Shown here piece after piece: positions 19,146 to 27,902 of a stretch of DNA of 64,000 nt. Both the position numbers and the translations under genes were made by a program. Position 1 is the first letter of the stretch. Each line of letters starts with the position of its first letter. The DNA is taken from assembly GCF_043226085.1 (NCBI RefSeq), contig NZ_CP171227.1, positions 1 to 64,000 on the forward strand. Direction: 5' to 3'. The notes beneath the pieces are model-generated. The model searched no databases. It had not been told where the DNA came from and saw only the letters and a program-made list of their open reading frames with translations. Origin of the DNA: Amaricoccus sp003258405 (GTDB lineage Bacteria > Pseudomonadota > Alphaproteobacteria > Rhodobacterales > Rhodobacteraceae).

Positions 19146-20627
19146 TCACAGGCCATTACGTCTTGTACGCAGGGATGGCGTGCCTGCCGCCGCCCCTGCG
19201 GTGCCCGCTGCCTGCCCCTTTTCGGGGCGTGGTGCGAGCGGCCGGTTTCCTTCCGGACCGAAGGCGCGTGCCTGGGCCATGCGGCGCTCCCGGACCGCGG
19301 GATCTACGGCCGGCCGGCCCGATCCTCCGCGCGTGTAGAACCAGGCTCCCATGCCGATGTAGATCGAAACGAATACGTTGGCCGCTTCCCAGATGTTTAC
19401 CGTGCCCAGAGTTATCACGACGCCGATAAGGGTGATGAGATATCCGGTCCGATAATCGGACTCTGTCTCGGACAGATCCTTGGACGAGATCTTGGCGAAA
19501 CTCACCAGGATTGCAAGAACGAGAAACAGGAAGGTCGGAATCCCGTACCGCATGGCATATCCGACCCAGAAATTGTCAAAACTCGGCTTGCGCCACCAGG
19601 GCCGGACCCAGTCGTTCTGGCCGATGCCGAAGAAGGGATGCCGCTGGATCTCGGCCATGCCGTATTCGAAGTTGATGAGCCGCCCCGGAGCCGTTGTCGG
19701 GTCATAGGTAAGGTTGTTGATGACGAAATCGACAATGTTGAACTCTTCGGCCAGCCGCAGGAGCCCCAGCCCCATGAATGCGCAAATGGCCAGAAGCGCC
19801 CACCGGCCGCGGAGAAATCTCAGGGTGCGGTCCCAGAAGATCAGGCCACACTGACAGAGGATGGAGAGCATCGGCCCCGAGGAGAGCGCGGTGAAGGTTA
19901 CGAACAGGAAGAAGGCACCGAGCCGGAGCGACTTCATGAACTGCTTGCGATAGATGTAGAGCACATTCGCAAAGCCCATCGAGCCCATCAGTCCGTAGAG
20001 GATCGGGTGATGGAACACGGTCTGGGGTCTCACGAAGCCAAGCCGAAGCCCGAGATTGACCTGCCGGGGGGGGAGCGAGAGGAAGACGTCGAAAAACATC
20101 CGCAGCAGGTTCTTGCCCGTTACCATCTCCACGAGGGCGAAGGGCAGCAGGATGGCGAAGAGAATGGTATAAAAGGTAAAATATCTTTTGAAATCACTGG
20201 CGTTGCGCACCAGCATGCGGCCGATCAGATAGCCCCCGAACCCCTCGACGAAAAGGATGCCGGCAAAGGGCAGGACACCGAAGCCATGATTCGCAATGAG
20301 GCCGAGAATGATCCAGATCCCACCGCAGAGGATGAGAATGTCGACGGTGTTCGGCTTGCCGGCCGCCCCGGTGATCCAGCGCCAGGCCAGCAGCGGGAAC
20401 AGCGCCAAGAGGACCAATCGGTAGACGGTCAGCGAGGATCCAGCGACATAGAAGTAGCCGGGGACCAGCAGCGCCGACATGAAGACGAAGAGGATCAGCC
20501 TGGAACGGGGAACGGCCTCGGGAGCCTCCGCCATGGCCGGAGCGGCCGGGACATCCTGGGCCCCGCTACGGGGAGAGGATGTACCGAAACGGGTGGATCC
20601 TGCCTGCTCAACCATGAAACTCTGCAT
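19146..20627 (-). CDS. O-antigen polymerase/ligase-like membrane protein
   Basis: A 493-residue integral membrane protein with about ten to twelve hydrophobic helices. A periplasmic loop near the middle contains the basic/aromatic stretch RLGFVRPQTVFHHPILYGL. A second conserved part, INFEYGMAEIQRHPFFGIGQ, resembles the GxxxxxxxxPxxGxG region of Wzy/WaaL-type O-antigen ligases and polymerases. Such proteins join lipid-linked sugar units in the periplasm. The Ala/Pro-rich N-terminal tail (about 35 residues) and basic C-terminal tail are cytoplasmic. An ATG at 20615 is an alternative start. It precedes the PglK-like transporter on the same strand, 86 bases apart, so the two probably act together. 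Confidence 0.82.
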   Translation of the reverse strand: MQSFMVEQAGSTRFGTSSPRSGAQDVPAAPAMAEAPEAVPRSRLILFVFMSALLVPGYFYVAGSSLTVYRLVLLALFPLLAWRWITGAAGKPNTVDILILCGGIWIILGLIANHGFGVLPFAGILFVEGFGGYLIGRMLVRNASDFKRYFTFYTILFAILLPFALVEMVTGKNLLRMFFDVFLSLPPRQVNLGLRLGFVRPQTVFHHPILYGLMGSMGFANVLYIYRKQFMKSLRLGAFFLFVTFTALSSGPMLSILCQCGLIFWDRTLRFLRGRWALLAICAFMGLGLLRLAEEFNIVDFVINNLTYDPTTAPGRLINFEYGMAEIQRHPFFGIGQNDWVRPWWRKPSFDNFWVGYAMRYGIPTFLFLVLAILVSFAKISSKDLSETESDYRTGYLITLIGVVITLGTVNIWEAANVFVSIYIGMGAWFYTRGGSGRPAVDPAVRERRMAQARAFGPEGNRPLAPRPEKGQAAGTAGAAAGTPSLRTRRNGL

Positions 20628-20856
20628 CTACCAAGGTCATCCGTGTCCGACATCCGATCGGGACGGCCGCATGCGCTGGTATTTCCTGATCACTCTAAAA
20701 CAATCCGCACATGACCACCCGACGTATCCGCCGCGCGCTGTCAACGTGCGCACACCCCTTTCGCGGCGGCAACATACAGATCTTCGGGGGTGCGATCAAT
20801 CTTCCCGCGCCTGAATCAGGGTTAGCGGAGCAAGCTGCAAGGTGAATCGGCGGTTT

Positions 20857-20878
20857 CCGGCCCTTGTATCGGGGCCGG
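20857..20878. other. GC hairpin between Wzy-like gene and cheY
   Basis: CCGGCCC (20857-20863) pairs with GGGCCGG (20872-20878). It lies just beyond the 3' end of the minus-strand cheY (20893) and could end its transcript, but no T tract follows. The remaining 20628-20892 stretch has no supported gene. Confidence 0.4.
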
Positions 20879-20892
20879 CCTGCCAGGATGGT

Positions 20893-21270
20893 TCAGCTCA
20901 GGGCGCCCAGATGCGTCTCGATCGCCTCGCGCAGATCGGGCACCATGAAGGGCTTGGCGACGAAATGGTCCACCGCCTCGCCGGCCTGATCCTGATAGGC
21001 CTTGGAGGTTGCGAGGAAGACCGGGATGGATTTCAGCTCGGGATCGGCCTTTATCTTCTGCGCAAGCTCGACCCCCGACATGCCCGGCATGTTGAGATCA
21101 GAGATCACGACACTGAATTTCCGGGCCGCCAGCTGCTCGAGAGCGGCCTCCGCACTTCCGGCGACGGCCACGTCGATCACGCCGATCTCCTTCAGCACAA
21201 GGCGCGCCATGGCCCGCATGGTCTGCTGGTCGTCCACCACAAGCGCGGAAATGCTCTTGGCTTCTGGCAT
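20893..21270 (-). CDS. Single-domain response regulator (CheY-like)
   Basis: A 125-residue receiver domain. The start at 21270 (MPEAKSISALVVDDQQTM) is chosen because the upstream open frame has no receiver homology. The acidic pocket is VVDDQQ, the phosphoacceptor Asp is in VVISDLNMPGMSG near residue 55, the switch residue is in VFLATSKA and the conserved Lys is in FVAKPF. It has no output domain, so it acts by protein-protein contact, as CheY does at the motor or as a phosphate sink. It is transcribed away from the STAS-cheY-cheA operon with a 330-base shared upstream region. Confidence 0.9.
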   Translation of the reverse strand: MPEAKSISALVVDDQQTMRAMARLVLKEIGVIDVAVAGSAEAALEQLAARKFSVVISDLNMPGMSGVELAQKIKADPELKSIPVFLATSKAYQDQAGEAVDHFVAKPFMVPDLREAIETHLGALS

Positions 21271-21600
21271 ATCGTTCTCACTCTCCGAAGATGTTCGAGC
21301 AAACTCTTCGACCCCAAGCGTTAAGAAGTGACAAACGCCTCCCCTGCAGGGGCGGCCATGACCTGCAGGAAACTGCATTTGAAGTAATCGTTCCTTAAAC
21401 ACCCCCTGCCAACAAGAGCGATGGCGGCAGACCGGGAACGGCATGTCGTTACCGGTTTGAGCATATGAAGAATGTGATGGCAGTCGCATCGAGAGCAAGG
21501 AACCACAGGACGGCCCCGGTGCGGGAACATTGCCCGCCTCCGATCGAGCGGGAGCCCGCTCGATCGGCTTTCGCTGATGCAACGCAGGAATGGATATTTC
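21271..21600. promoter_or_regulatory. Divergent regulatory region of the chemotaxis cluster
   Basis: This 330-base non-coding region separates the minus-strand cheY from the plus-strand STAS-cheY-cheA operon. It contains a perfect 12-bp palindrome, CCCCTGCAGGGG (21341-21352). It also has GTAA-N7-TTAA (21384-21398), one base away from the CtrA consensus TTAA-N7-TTAA. CtrA regulates motility genes in many Rhodobacterales, so it is a reasonable candidate. Promoter hexamers were not convincing. Confidence 0.45.
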
Positions 21601-21921
21601 ATGGGTAACGAGACTGCGCAGGCAGCCGCTCCCGCTTCTGGGACGTCTTCCACCTTCCATCTCGAATCCCGGCTGACCGTGCAGCACGCGCCCGCGTTGC
21701 TCGACAGCCTGCGGATGCGGCGGGGAGGAGATCTGACCCTTGATGCCTCGAGCGTCGTCACGATCTCGACACCTTGTCTGCAGGTCCTGCTGGCAGCCGG
21801 CGAGAGCTGGCGCCGCGACGGGAGACGGCTGCAGATCATGGATCCCTCATCCGATTTTCTCATGGATCTGGAGCATCTGGGCATCGGCCTGGAAGCGCTT
21901 CAGTCCCAGGAGAGCACCTGA
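21601..21921 (+). CDS. STAS domain protein (anti-sigma antagonist-like)
   Basis: A 106-residue protein from the ATG at 21601, which has AGGAATGG upstream; an ATG at 21577 is possible. The fold pattern is that of a STAS domain: FHLESRLTVQHAPALLDSL, then LTLDASSVVTISTPCLQVLL, where a phosphorylatable Ser/Thr would lie in the IST turn. RRLQIMDPSSDFLMDLEHLG follows. STAS proteins often open alphaproteobacterial che operons, but their role there is not well defined. The stop overlaps the cheY start by one base (TGATG), so translation is coupled. Confidence 0.82.
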   Translation: MGNETAQAAAPASGTSSTFHLESRLTVQHAPALLDSLRMRRGGDLTLDASSVVTISTPCLQVLLAAGESWRRDGRRLQIMDPSSDFLMDLEHLGIGLEALQSQEST

Positions 21922-22286
21922 TGTCCCTGACCGTACTTGCCGTCGACGATTCAAAGACCATGCGCGACCTGCTCCGCGCCGCGCTAGCCCCACAGGGGTT
22001 CACCGTCTGTCTGGCGGGAGATGGCGAGGAGGGGCTCGAGATGCTGAGTTCGGTGAACCCACATGTGATCATCACCGACATCAACATGCCGAAGCTCGAT
22101 GGCTTCGGCTTCATCGAAGGTGTGCGCGGCCGAGACGATCTGCGTGGCACACCGATCCTGGTGCTCACCACCGAGAGCGCTCCCGAACTCAAGCAGCGTG
22201 CCCGCGATGCCGGGGCGACGGGATGGATCGTGAAGCCTTTCGACAAGGACAAGCTGATCGCCGCCGTTCGGCGGGTGGCCGGCTGA
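21921..22286 (+). CDS. cheY: Chemotaxis response regulator CheY
   Basis: A 121-residue receiver. The start ATG at 21921 overlaps the stop of the STAS gene by one base. Acidic residues are in VLAVDDSKTMRDLL and the phosphoacceptor Asp in VIITDINMPKLDGFGF near 53. The Thr is in ILVLTTESA and the Lys in IVKPFDKDKL. It lies directly before cheA, so it is the cognate phosphoacceptor of CheA. When phosphorylated it would bind the flagellar switch. The gap to cheA is 28 bases. Confidence 0.93.
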   Translation: MSLTVLAVDDSKTMRDLLRAALAPQGFTVCLAGDGEEGLEMLSSVNPHVIITDINMPKLDGFGFIEGVRGRDDLRGTPILVLTTESAPELKQRARDAGATGWIVKPFDKDKLIAAVRRVAG

Positions 22287-22314
22287 GCGAAACCGGACGA
22301 GGGAGGCCCGGCAC

Positions 22315-24591
22315 ATGGATCCGATGCAAGAGATCATGCAGATGTTCTTCGTCGAATGCGAAGAGCTTCTCGAGGCGCTGCAGGAGGGGCTCGAGGTTCT
22401 TGACGCGCAGCCCGACGATATCGAGACGATCAACACCGTCTTCCGCGCGGTGCACTCGATCAAGGGCGGTGCCGCAGCCTTCAGTCTCAATAGCCTCGTC
22501 GAATTCGCCCATACCTTCGAGACAACGCTCGATGCGGTACGTTCTGGTCGGCTCGAAGCCTCCGAGGAGGTGCGGCACACGCTCACCCGCTCGGCTGACG
22601 TCTTGGGGGATCTGGTGGCGACCGCCCGGGATGGCGGCGAGGTCGACGCCGCACGGGTCCAGGCGCAGGCCGATGCACTCACGGCCTTCTGCAATCTTTC
22701 CGAGCCCCAAAAACCAGCTGAACCGGCTGCGGCGAAGGGTGCCGCAGCATCGGAAGATGCAGGCAAAGAGAGGGTAGTTTCGGATACGGCGTCAGAGGAA
22801 CACCCTGCCACCGAGACGGTGGATACTGATGCGGAAGCGCTCCGTAACAGCGAGGTCATGCCGCACTGGGTTATCCGGTTCCGCCCCTTCTCGAGCCTCT
22901 TTGAACGGGGTAACGAACCGGCCCTCATGCTGCGCGAGCTCGCCGAACTCGGAGAGATGACGGTTACCTGCGATCTCTCGGCCCTGCCACATCTCGAGGA
23001 GATCGATCCGACGGAAGCCTATGTCGGATGGCAGATCGAGATTGCGACGGAGGCTCCGGAGAACGCGCTCCACGAAGTCTTCGACTTTGCCGAGGGCGAT
23101 TGCGAGCTCTCTGTCAGACGCGTGAACGCCGGTGAGACCGAAGCCGCGGACATGGAGACGGCCGATCCGGAGACGCCCCCTACGCCCCCCGCCGCGGAAG
23201 TGCCGGCTCCGGCCATGGAGGTGATTGCCCCGGCCGCCGCGACCGGGATGCCGCAGCCGGAGGCCGAAGAGTCCGAGGCCCCGAAGCAGTCGGCCACGCC
23301 ATCTGCGCCCCCCGCCGCTGCCCCGCAATCACCGGCCAAGGCCGCTGCGGCGGAAAGCGGCAACGCACCGCGCGGAGGAGGGGGCAGCGCCACCGTGCGT
23401 GTGGATCTCGAGCGGGTGGATCGGCTTATCAATCTCGTGGGCGAGCTCGTCATCAACCAGGCGATGCTCTCGCAATCGGTGATCGAATCCGGGCTCGCCA
23501 ACTCCTCGGCCATTGCCGTGGGGCTCGACGAATTCAAGCATCTGACCCGAGAAGTGCAGGAAAGCGTACTGGCGATCCGCGCCCAGCCGGTGAAATCGCT
23601 TTTCCAGCGCATGGCACGCATCGTGCGCGAGGCGGCGGATCACACCGGCAAGCAAGTGAAGTTCGTGACCGAAGGCGAAATGACGGAGGTCGATAAGACG
23701 GTGATCGAGCGCCTCGCCGATCCGCTCACCCACATGATCCGCAATGCTGTCGATCACGGACTGGAGACACCCGAGACCCGTCGCGAGCGGGGCAAGGGAA
23801 CGGAGGGCACGATCAGTCTCACTGCCGAGCACCGATCGGGCCGGGTCCTGATCGAGGTGAGCGACAATGGCGCAGGCATCAACCGCGAACGTGTCCAGCA
23901 GATCGCGGTCGACAAGGGGCTGATTGCCCCCGATGCAGTGCTCACCAATACGGAGATCGACAATCTTCTGTTCCTGCCCGGCTTTTCCACTGCCAAGGTC
24001 GTCTCCGACCTTTCGGGGCGCGGGGTTGGGATGGACGTGGTCAAGCGCTCGATCGGCGCACTTGGTGGGCGCATCTCGATCTCATCTCAGCCGGGCGAGG
24101 GCTCGACTTTCTCGATCTCGCTGCCGCTGACATTGGCCATTCTCGACGGGATGATCGTGAGCGTGGCCGACCAGACTGTGGTGGTTCCGCTCTCGGCTAT
24201 ACTCGAGATGCTCAAGCCGGAAGCCGCCCAGATCCATCCCCTCGGTGCAGACGAGAAGGTCGTGCAGGTGCGCGGCGAATTCGTACCGATCATCGATGTC
24301 GGCTATCAGCTCGGCTTTGCTCCGGCTCTCGACGACTACCGGGAGCGTGTCATGCTGTTGATCGAGACGAGCGACGGCGAACAACGCGCTCTCGTAGTCG
24401 ACAGCATTCAGGATCAGCGGCAGGTCGTCATCAAGGGGCTCGAGGAGAATTACGGCGAGGTTTCCGGCATTGCCGCCGCAACGATCCTTGGCGACGGGCG
24501 GATCGCCCTGATCCTCGATACCGACGCGATCGTCTCCGATGCAGCGCGCAATTTCGCAGCAACCCGTACCTCCCTTGCTCTGGCAGGATGA
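22315..24591 (+). CDS. cheA: Chemotaxis histidine kinase CheA
   Basis: A 758-residue kinase with the standard order. The P1 HPt domain has its phospho-His near residue 47 in FRAVHSIKGGAAAF. A degenerate P2-like part follows, then a Pro/Ala/Glu-rich linker (about 270-345). P3 dimerisation (VDRLINLVGELVINQAMLSQ) and the P4 ATPase come next, with N box MIRNAVDHGLE near 474, G1 VSDNGAGI and G2 GRGVGMDVV. P5 is CheW-like. CheA autophosphorylates under receptor control and passes phosphate to CheY and CheB. GGGAGG precedes the start. All catalytic boxes appear intact. It is followed four bases later by cheW. Confidence 0.96.
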   Translation: MDPMQEIMQMFFVECEELLEALQEGLEVLDAQPDDIETINTVFRAVHSIKGGAAAFSLNSLVEFAHTFETTLDAVRSGRLEASEEVRHTLTRSADVLGDLVATARDGGEVDAARVQAQADALTAFCNLSEPQKPAEPAAAKGAAASEDAGKERVVSDTASEEHPATETVDTDAEALRNSEVMPHWVIRFRPFSSLFERGNEPALMLRELAELGEMTVTCDLSALPHLEEIDPTEAYVGWQIEIATEAPENALHEVFDFAEGDCELSVRRVNAGETEAADMETADPETPPTPPAAEVPAPAMEVIAPAAATGMPQPEAEESEAPKQSATPSAPPAAAPQSPAKAAAAESGNAPRGGGGSATVRVDLERVDRLINLVGELVINQAMLSQSVIESGLANSSAIAVGLDEFKHLTREVQESVLAIRAQPVKSLFQRMARIVREAADHTGKQVKFVTEGEMTEVDKTVIERLADPLTHMIRNAVDHGLETPETRRERGKGTEGTISLTAEHRSGRVLIEVSDNGAGINRERVQQIAVDKGLIAPDAVLTNTEIDNLLFLPGFSTAKVVSDLSGRGVGMDVVKRSIGALGGRISISSQPGEGSTFSISLPLTLAILDGMIVSVADQTVVVPLSAILEMLKPEAAQIHPLGADEKVVQVRGEFVPIIDVGYQLGFAPALDDYRERVMLLIETSDGEQRALVVDSIQDQRQVVIKGLEENYGEVSGIAAATILGDGRIALILDTDAIVSDAARNFAATRTSLALAG

Positions 24592-24595
24592 TCCC

Positions 24596-25093
24596 ATGAC
24601 CAACACAACCGAACTCGAGGCCATCGACACCGAAACCCGTGAAACGGATTCCGCGGAATATCGCGAGATCGTCTCCTTCCGTCTGTCCGAGCAGGATTTC
24701 TGCATCGACATCATGAACATCCGTGAGATCCGGGGCTGGACCCCACCGACGCCGCTGCCGCATTCGCCGGATTACGTGCGCGGGCTCATCAATCTGCGCG
24801 GTTCGGTCCTGCCGATCGTGGATCTCTCACGGCGACTCGGTCTGTCCTCCCGCGAGGCCACCTCACGTGATGTTATCATCGTTGTCATGGTCGAAACCCA
24901 GCTCATCGGTCTCGTGGTCGACGGGGTTTCCGACATCCTCACCGTAAAGCAGACCGACTTCCAGCCAACACCTTCGGTCGGTTCGGACAATGCCCAGGGC
25001 TATGTGCAGGGCATCATGGCGATCGAAGGCCGGATGATCCGCCTACTCGATCTCAAGCGCGTCTTCCCCACCAAATGCGGGGAAGCTGCATGA
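24596..25093 (+). CDS. cheW: Chemotaxis adaptor CheW
   Basis: A 165-residue coupling protein that joins receptors to CheA. The ATG at 24596, four bases after the cheA stop, is chosen over an open frame extending into cheA. The CheW fold is evident: EIVSFRLSEQDFCIDIMNIREI, then YVRGLINLRGSVLPIVDLSRRL and VVDGVSDILTV, ending with GIMAIEGRMIRLLDLKRVF. The first 25 residues are an acidic extension. The stop overlaps the cheR start as ATGA (25090-25093). Confidence 0.95.
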   Translation: MTNTTELEAIDTETRETDSAEYREIVSFRLSEQDFCIDIMNIREIRGWTPPTPLPHSPDYVRGLINLRGSVLPIVDLSRRLGLSSREATSRDVIIVVMVETQLIGLVVDGVSDILTVKQTDFQPTPSVGSDNAQGYVQGIMAIEGRMIRLLDLKRVFPTKCGEAA

Positions 25094-25974
25094 CGCTTGC
25101 GGAGCCAGCGCGAAGCCCGGGAGCAGGAGGCGTTGCGGGACAGGAAATCCGCCTGACGCCCGAAGTCTTTCGCAGAATTGCGCGAGCCGTACGGGAATAT
25201 GCCGGCATCTCCCTCCCGGAGAGCAAGATGGCGCTGGTCCAGGCACGGCTTGCCAAGCGGCTCCGAGCCCTCGGCATGACCGATTTCGCCCCATATTGCG
25301 CCCTGATCGAGGGGCGGAGCGACGAGGCACTTGCCGAACGCCAAGAACTCATCACCGCCATCACCACCAACGTGACGCGCTTTTTCCGAGAGCCGCACCA
25401 TTTCGACATGCTGCGCACCCGGGTTCTGCCGCCGCTCATCGAGCATGCCCGGAAGGGGGGGCGCGTCCGGCTCTGGTCGGCGGGCTGCTCGACCGGAGAG
25501 GAGCCCTATTCGATCGCGCTGACCATGCTCGACATGGCATCGGATGCCGGACGGCACGACATCAAGATCCTCGCGACCGATCTCGACCGAGCCGTGCTCG
25601 CCACGGCAAACCGCGGCATCTACCCCGAGCGCGCGCTCGAAGCCGTGCCCGCGACCCTGCGCAAGGCGCATTTTCAGCCGAGGACAGAGGGCAACGAAAC
25701 CGGCTTCGCCGTCGGCCCCGCAGCCCGCGCCCTGATTTCCTTCCGGCAGCTCAACCTCACGCTTCCCTTCCCGATGCGGGGCAGCTTCGATGTGATCTTC
25801 TGCCGCAATGTGGTGATCTATTTTGACGCGGAGACGGAACTCTCCGTCTGGAAGGCATTTTCCGAACGTCTGCCGCCGGGAGGATGGTTATTTGTCGGGC
25901 ATTCAGAGCGTATCAACACCTTGGCGTTACCAATGTTCGCGAGCGACGGCGTAACCTCCTATCGCAGGCTCTGA
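25090..25974 (+). CDS. cheR: Chemoreceptor glutamate methyltransferase CheR
   Basis: A 294-residue S-adenosylmethionine-dependent methyltransferase that methylates receptor glutamates for adaptation. The start is the ATG overlapping the cheW stop. The N-terminal helical domain has YAGISLPESKMALVQARLAK. NVTRFFREPHHF follows, then the SAM-binding motif RLWSAGCSTGEEPYSIAL near residue 135. IKILATDLDRAVLATA and the conserved FDVIFCRNVVIYF are also present. The partner methylesterase gene is not next to it but at 35792, because foreign-looking genes lie between. Confidence 0.95.
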   Translation: MTLAEPARSPGAGGVAGQEIRLTPEVFRRIARAVREYAGISLPESKMALVQARLAKRLRALGMTDFAPYCALIEGRSDEALAERQELITAITTNVTRFFREPHHFDMLRTRVLPPLIEHARKGGRVRLWSAGCSTGEEPYSIALTMLDMASDAGRHDIKILATDLDRAVLATANRGIYPERALEAVPATLRKAHFQPRTEGNETGFAVGPAARALISFRQLNLTLPFPMRGSFDVIFCRNVVIYFDAETELSVWKAFSERLPPGGWLFVGHSERINTLALPMFASDGVTSYRRL

Positions 25975-26089
25975 GCCCGTCGCAGGGGAAAGTGTCATGG
26001 AAGCATGATCCGGCAGCCGGGGGGCGCACGGATCGCAGGCCATGCAGCGTCCAGGACGGACGAGCACAAGGGTAGCGGGAGTATCCTGG

Positions 26090-26500
26090 ATGAGACACGA
26101 TTGTCCACTTCGGAACGTGACGGAAGACACCGACCACACCCAGATGCAGGCGCCCCTGCTGGCACTTGCCGTGGAGTTGGCAAGCGCGCAGGAAACCGCG
26201 CTCGATCTTCAGATTTCGATCAGTGAAATTCTCTCGAATCTCGAAACCGGCTGCTGCAATGCAATCTTCAGCCTGCAGGACGTGGACCGGCTGGCCCAGA
26301 TCCTCGGAGATCTCTCGACCTTCGCCCGGTCGCTCGCGGCATCCTCGCCGGGAACCTGGCATATCGATGCACATGCCGCCGCCAGCCTCCTGCACCTGCG
26401 CGACCTCGCACACAGGCTCTGTGGTGACGAGATCGTTCCGATTGCCAGCCTCGGTGATGATTCCGGGGACGATGGAGATCTGCTGTTATTCCAGGACTGA
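26090..26500 (+). CDS. Small helical protein of unknown function at end of cheR transcript
   Basis: A 136-residue protein if it starts at the ATG at 26090, which has GGGAG eight bases upstream; ATGs at 26042 and 26144 are alternatives. The sequence LLALAVELASAQETALDLQI, the following SISEILSNLE and a later LHLRDLAHRLCGDEI predict a small helical bundle. An acidic tail (DDSGDDGD) ends it. There is no signal peptide, membrane segment or known motif. It follows cheR by 115 bases on the same strand, so a chemotaxis role such as a CheY- or CheA-binding partner is plausible but unproven. Confidence 0.6.
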   Translation: MRHDCPLRNVTEDTDHTQMQAPLLALAVELASAQETALDLQISISEILSNLETGCCNAIFSLQDVDRLAQILGDLSTFARSLAASSPGTWHIDAHAAASLLHLRDLAHRLCGDEIVPIASLGDDSGDDGDLLLFQD

Positions 26501-26534
26501 TCCGCGCCCCGCAGCCGAAAGCCGTGCGGGCCTC

Positions 26535-27485
26535 CTAGCGACCTGCCGGCTTCATCGCCGCAAACGCCCCGCGCAGACCTGCATATCCCAGCATGGCCCA
26601 GAACCGTGGTCTGGCAGGCTGGAGGGCCAAGGCCTTCCGCAGAGCAGCCCGTGCCGCCGCATAATTTCCCGCCCGCCGTTCTTCTCCCGCAATGATGTAG
26701 TAGAGTCGGGCCAGATGCCGGGGATGGCGGCGCATGAGATCGCCATGCTTCCCGATCGCCCGCCACCAGGAGGCGATGCGTTTGGGAATGTCCCGGGTGA
26801 TCGAGTTGGGCGAGAACCACTGGAGTACCAGGGGTTCGTCGACGCAGGCAACGGAGCCCACCTGGGCGAGACGCAGCATGCATTCCCAGTCGATGAGAGC
26901 TCTGATCTCCTCGTCAAACCCCCCGATCTCGAGCATGACGTCCCGCCGGACCACAAGGGTCTGGGTAGAGACGAGGCTCGTGGTGATGAGGGTGGGAATC
27001 AGATCCCCCTCGATGACCTCGGCATTCGGATCCGGCACGTAGCCGATCTGTGGCCGCCCGCTGCGGGAGCCCCCCATATCCTCATGGGTGCCGATCACCA
27101 TCATCCCGCAATAGGCCGCTATATGATCCGCGCCCGGGGCGGTGAGGCGTGCCATCTGTTTCTCGAGCTTGCGCGGCAGCCATTCGTCATCGCTGTCCTG
27201 GAACGCGATCCATTTTCCGCGCGCTTCGTGGACCCCCCGGTTGCGGGCAGCGGATGCGCCGGCATTCTCCGGGCTTTTGATCAGCCGGATACGCGGATCG
27301 CTGAGGCGCGCTGCCGCGTCCAGGGTTCCGTCGCTGGAACAGTCATCGACAATCAGCAGTTCAAAATCGGCATAGGTCTGGCGAAGTACACTTTCCATCG
27401 CAGCACAAATAGTCGCAGAGCGATTATATGCCGGGATGACCACCGAAACGGCCGGGGGGGACGCGGGTGGAACTCTGTCTGTCAT
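26535..27485 (-). CDS. Glycosyltransferase family 2
   Basis: A 316-residue GT-A enzyme. The ATG at 27485 has AGGA ten bases upstream; the frame extends further without homology. Motifs are AVSVVIPAYNRSATICAAM, LLIVDDCSSDGTLDAA, ENAGASAARNRGVHEARGKW and the DxD region AFQDSDDEWLPRKLEKQM. IDWECMLRLAQVG acts as the acceptor-side motif. The C-terminal 60 residues (YYIIAGEERRAGNYAAARAAL) look like a TPR-type helical pair. It is inserted convergently after the cheR transcript and divergently from the spike genes, breaking the chemotaxis cluster. Confidence 0.88.
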   Translation of the reverse strand: MTDRVPPASPPAVSVVIPAYNRSATICAAMESVLRQTYADFELLIVDDCSSDGTLDAAARLSDPRIRLIKSPENAGASAARNRGVHEARGKWIAFQDSDDEWLPRKLEKQMARLTAPGADHIAAYCGMMVIGTHEDMGGSRSGRPQIGYVPDPNAEVIEGDLIPTLITTSLVSTQTLVVRRDVMLEIGGFDEEIRALIDWECMLRLAQVGSVACVDEPLVLQWFSPNSITRDIPKRIASWWRAIGKHGDLMRRHPRHLARLYYIIAGEERRAGNYAAARAALRKALALQPARPRFWAMLGYAGLRGAFAAMKPAGR

Positions 27486-27902
27486 CACATGCAATCCTGT
27501 CGGGCAGCCGAGGCTCGCACGAACAGCGTTCACTCCGCCGAAGCCCCGATCGGGGGGGAGTCTAGTGCAGGATTGAGGGAAGGGAAAACCGTTTTTCCTC
27601 AGGGACATCCCCTCTCGTGCGGACTCAGCAATCCCCTGCCAGAAGGGTGGCCCAAGGTGTTGCCGGTCGTTCCTTTGGATCGCACGCGCCAGCCCGGTGT
27701 GTTCCAAGCGCGTCGCGACTCTGCTAATGTGCCAGCCGAACTGGAAAGTATTCCATGGTGCGGTGGGCAGCTAATTGCGGTCCTATCCGCAATCTCATCA
27801 CGAGAGAGTTCTGACACTCCTTTCCATTCAAGACGGAATTCCCACTCCGTTTCAGGCGTTCTGGGGCGTCCGGGCTTCTCCGTCTCCGGAGTGTACTCGA
27901 AC
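27486..27902. promoter_or_regulatory. Non-coding region upstream of spike base gene
   Basis: These 417 bases separate the divergent glycosyltransferase and spike base genes and hold no supported gene; a 129-codon minus-strand frame across it overlaps the spike base gene and has no recognisable features. A small inverted repeat, GGAAAA-N4-TTTTCC, lies at 27583-27598. No TTAA-N7-TTAA site was found in it. Promoters for both neighbours are expected here. Confidence 0.4.

Noticed and set aside
26166..27902. The long upstream extension (668 codons in all) of the spike base frame
   Set aside because: Only the last 89 codons carry family homology. The rest runs antisense through the glycosyltransferase, so the start was set at 27903.
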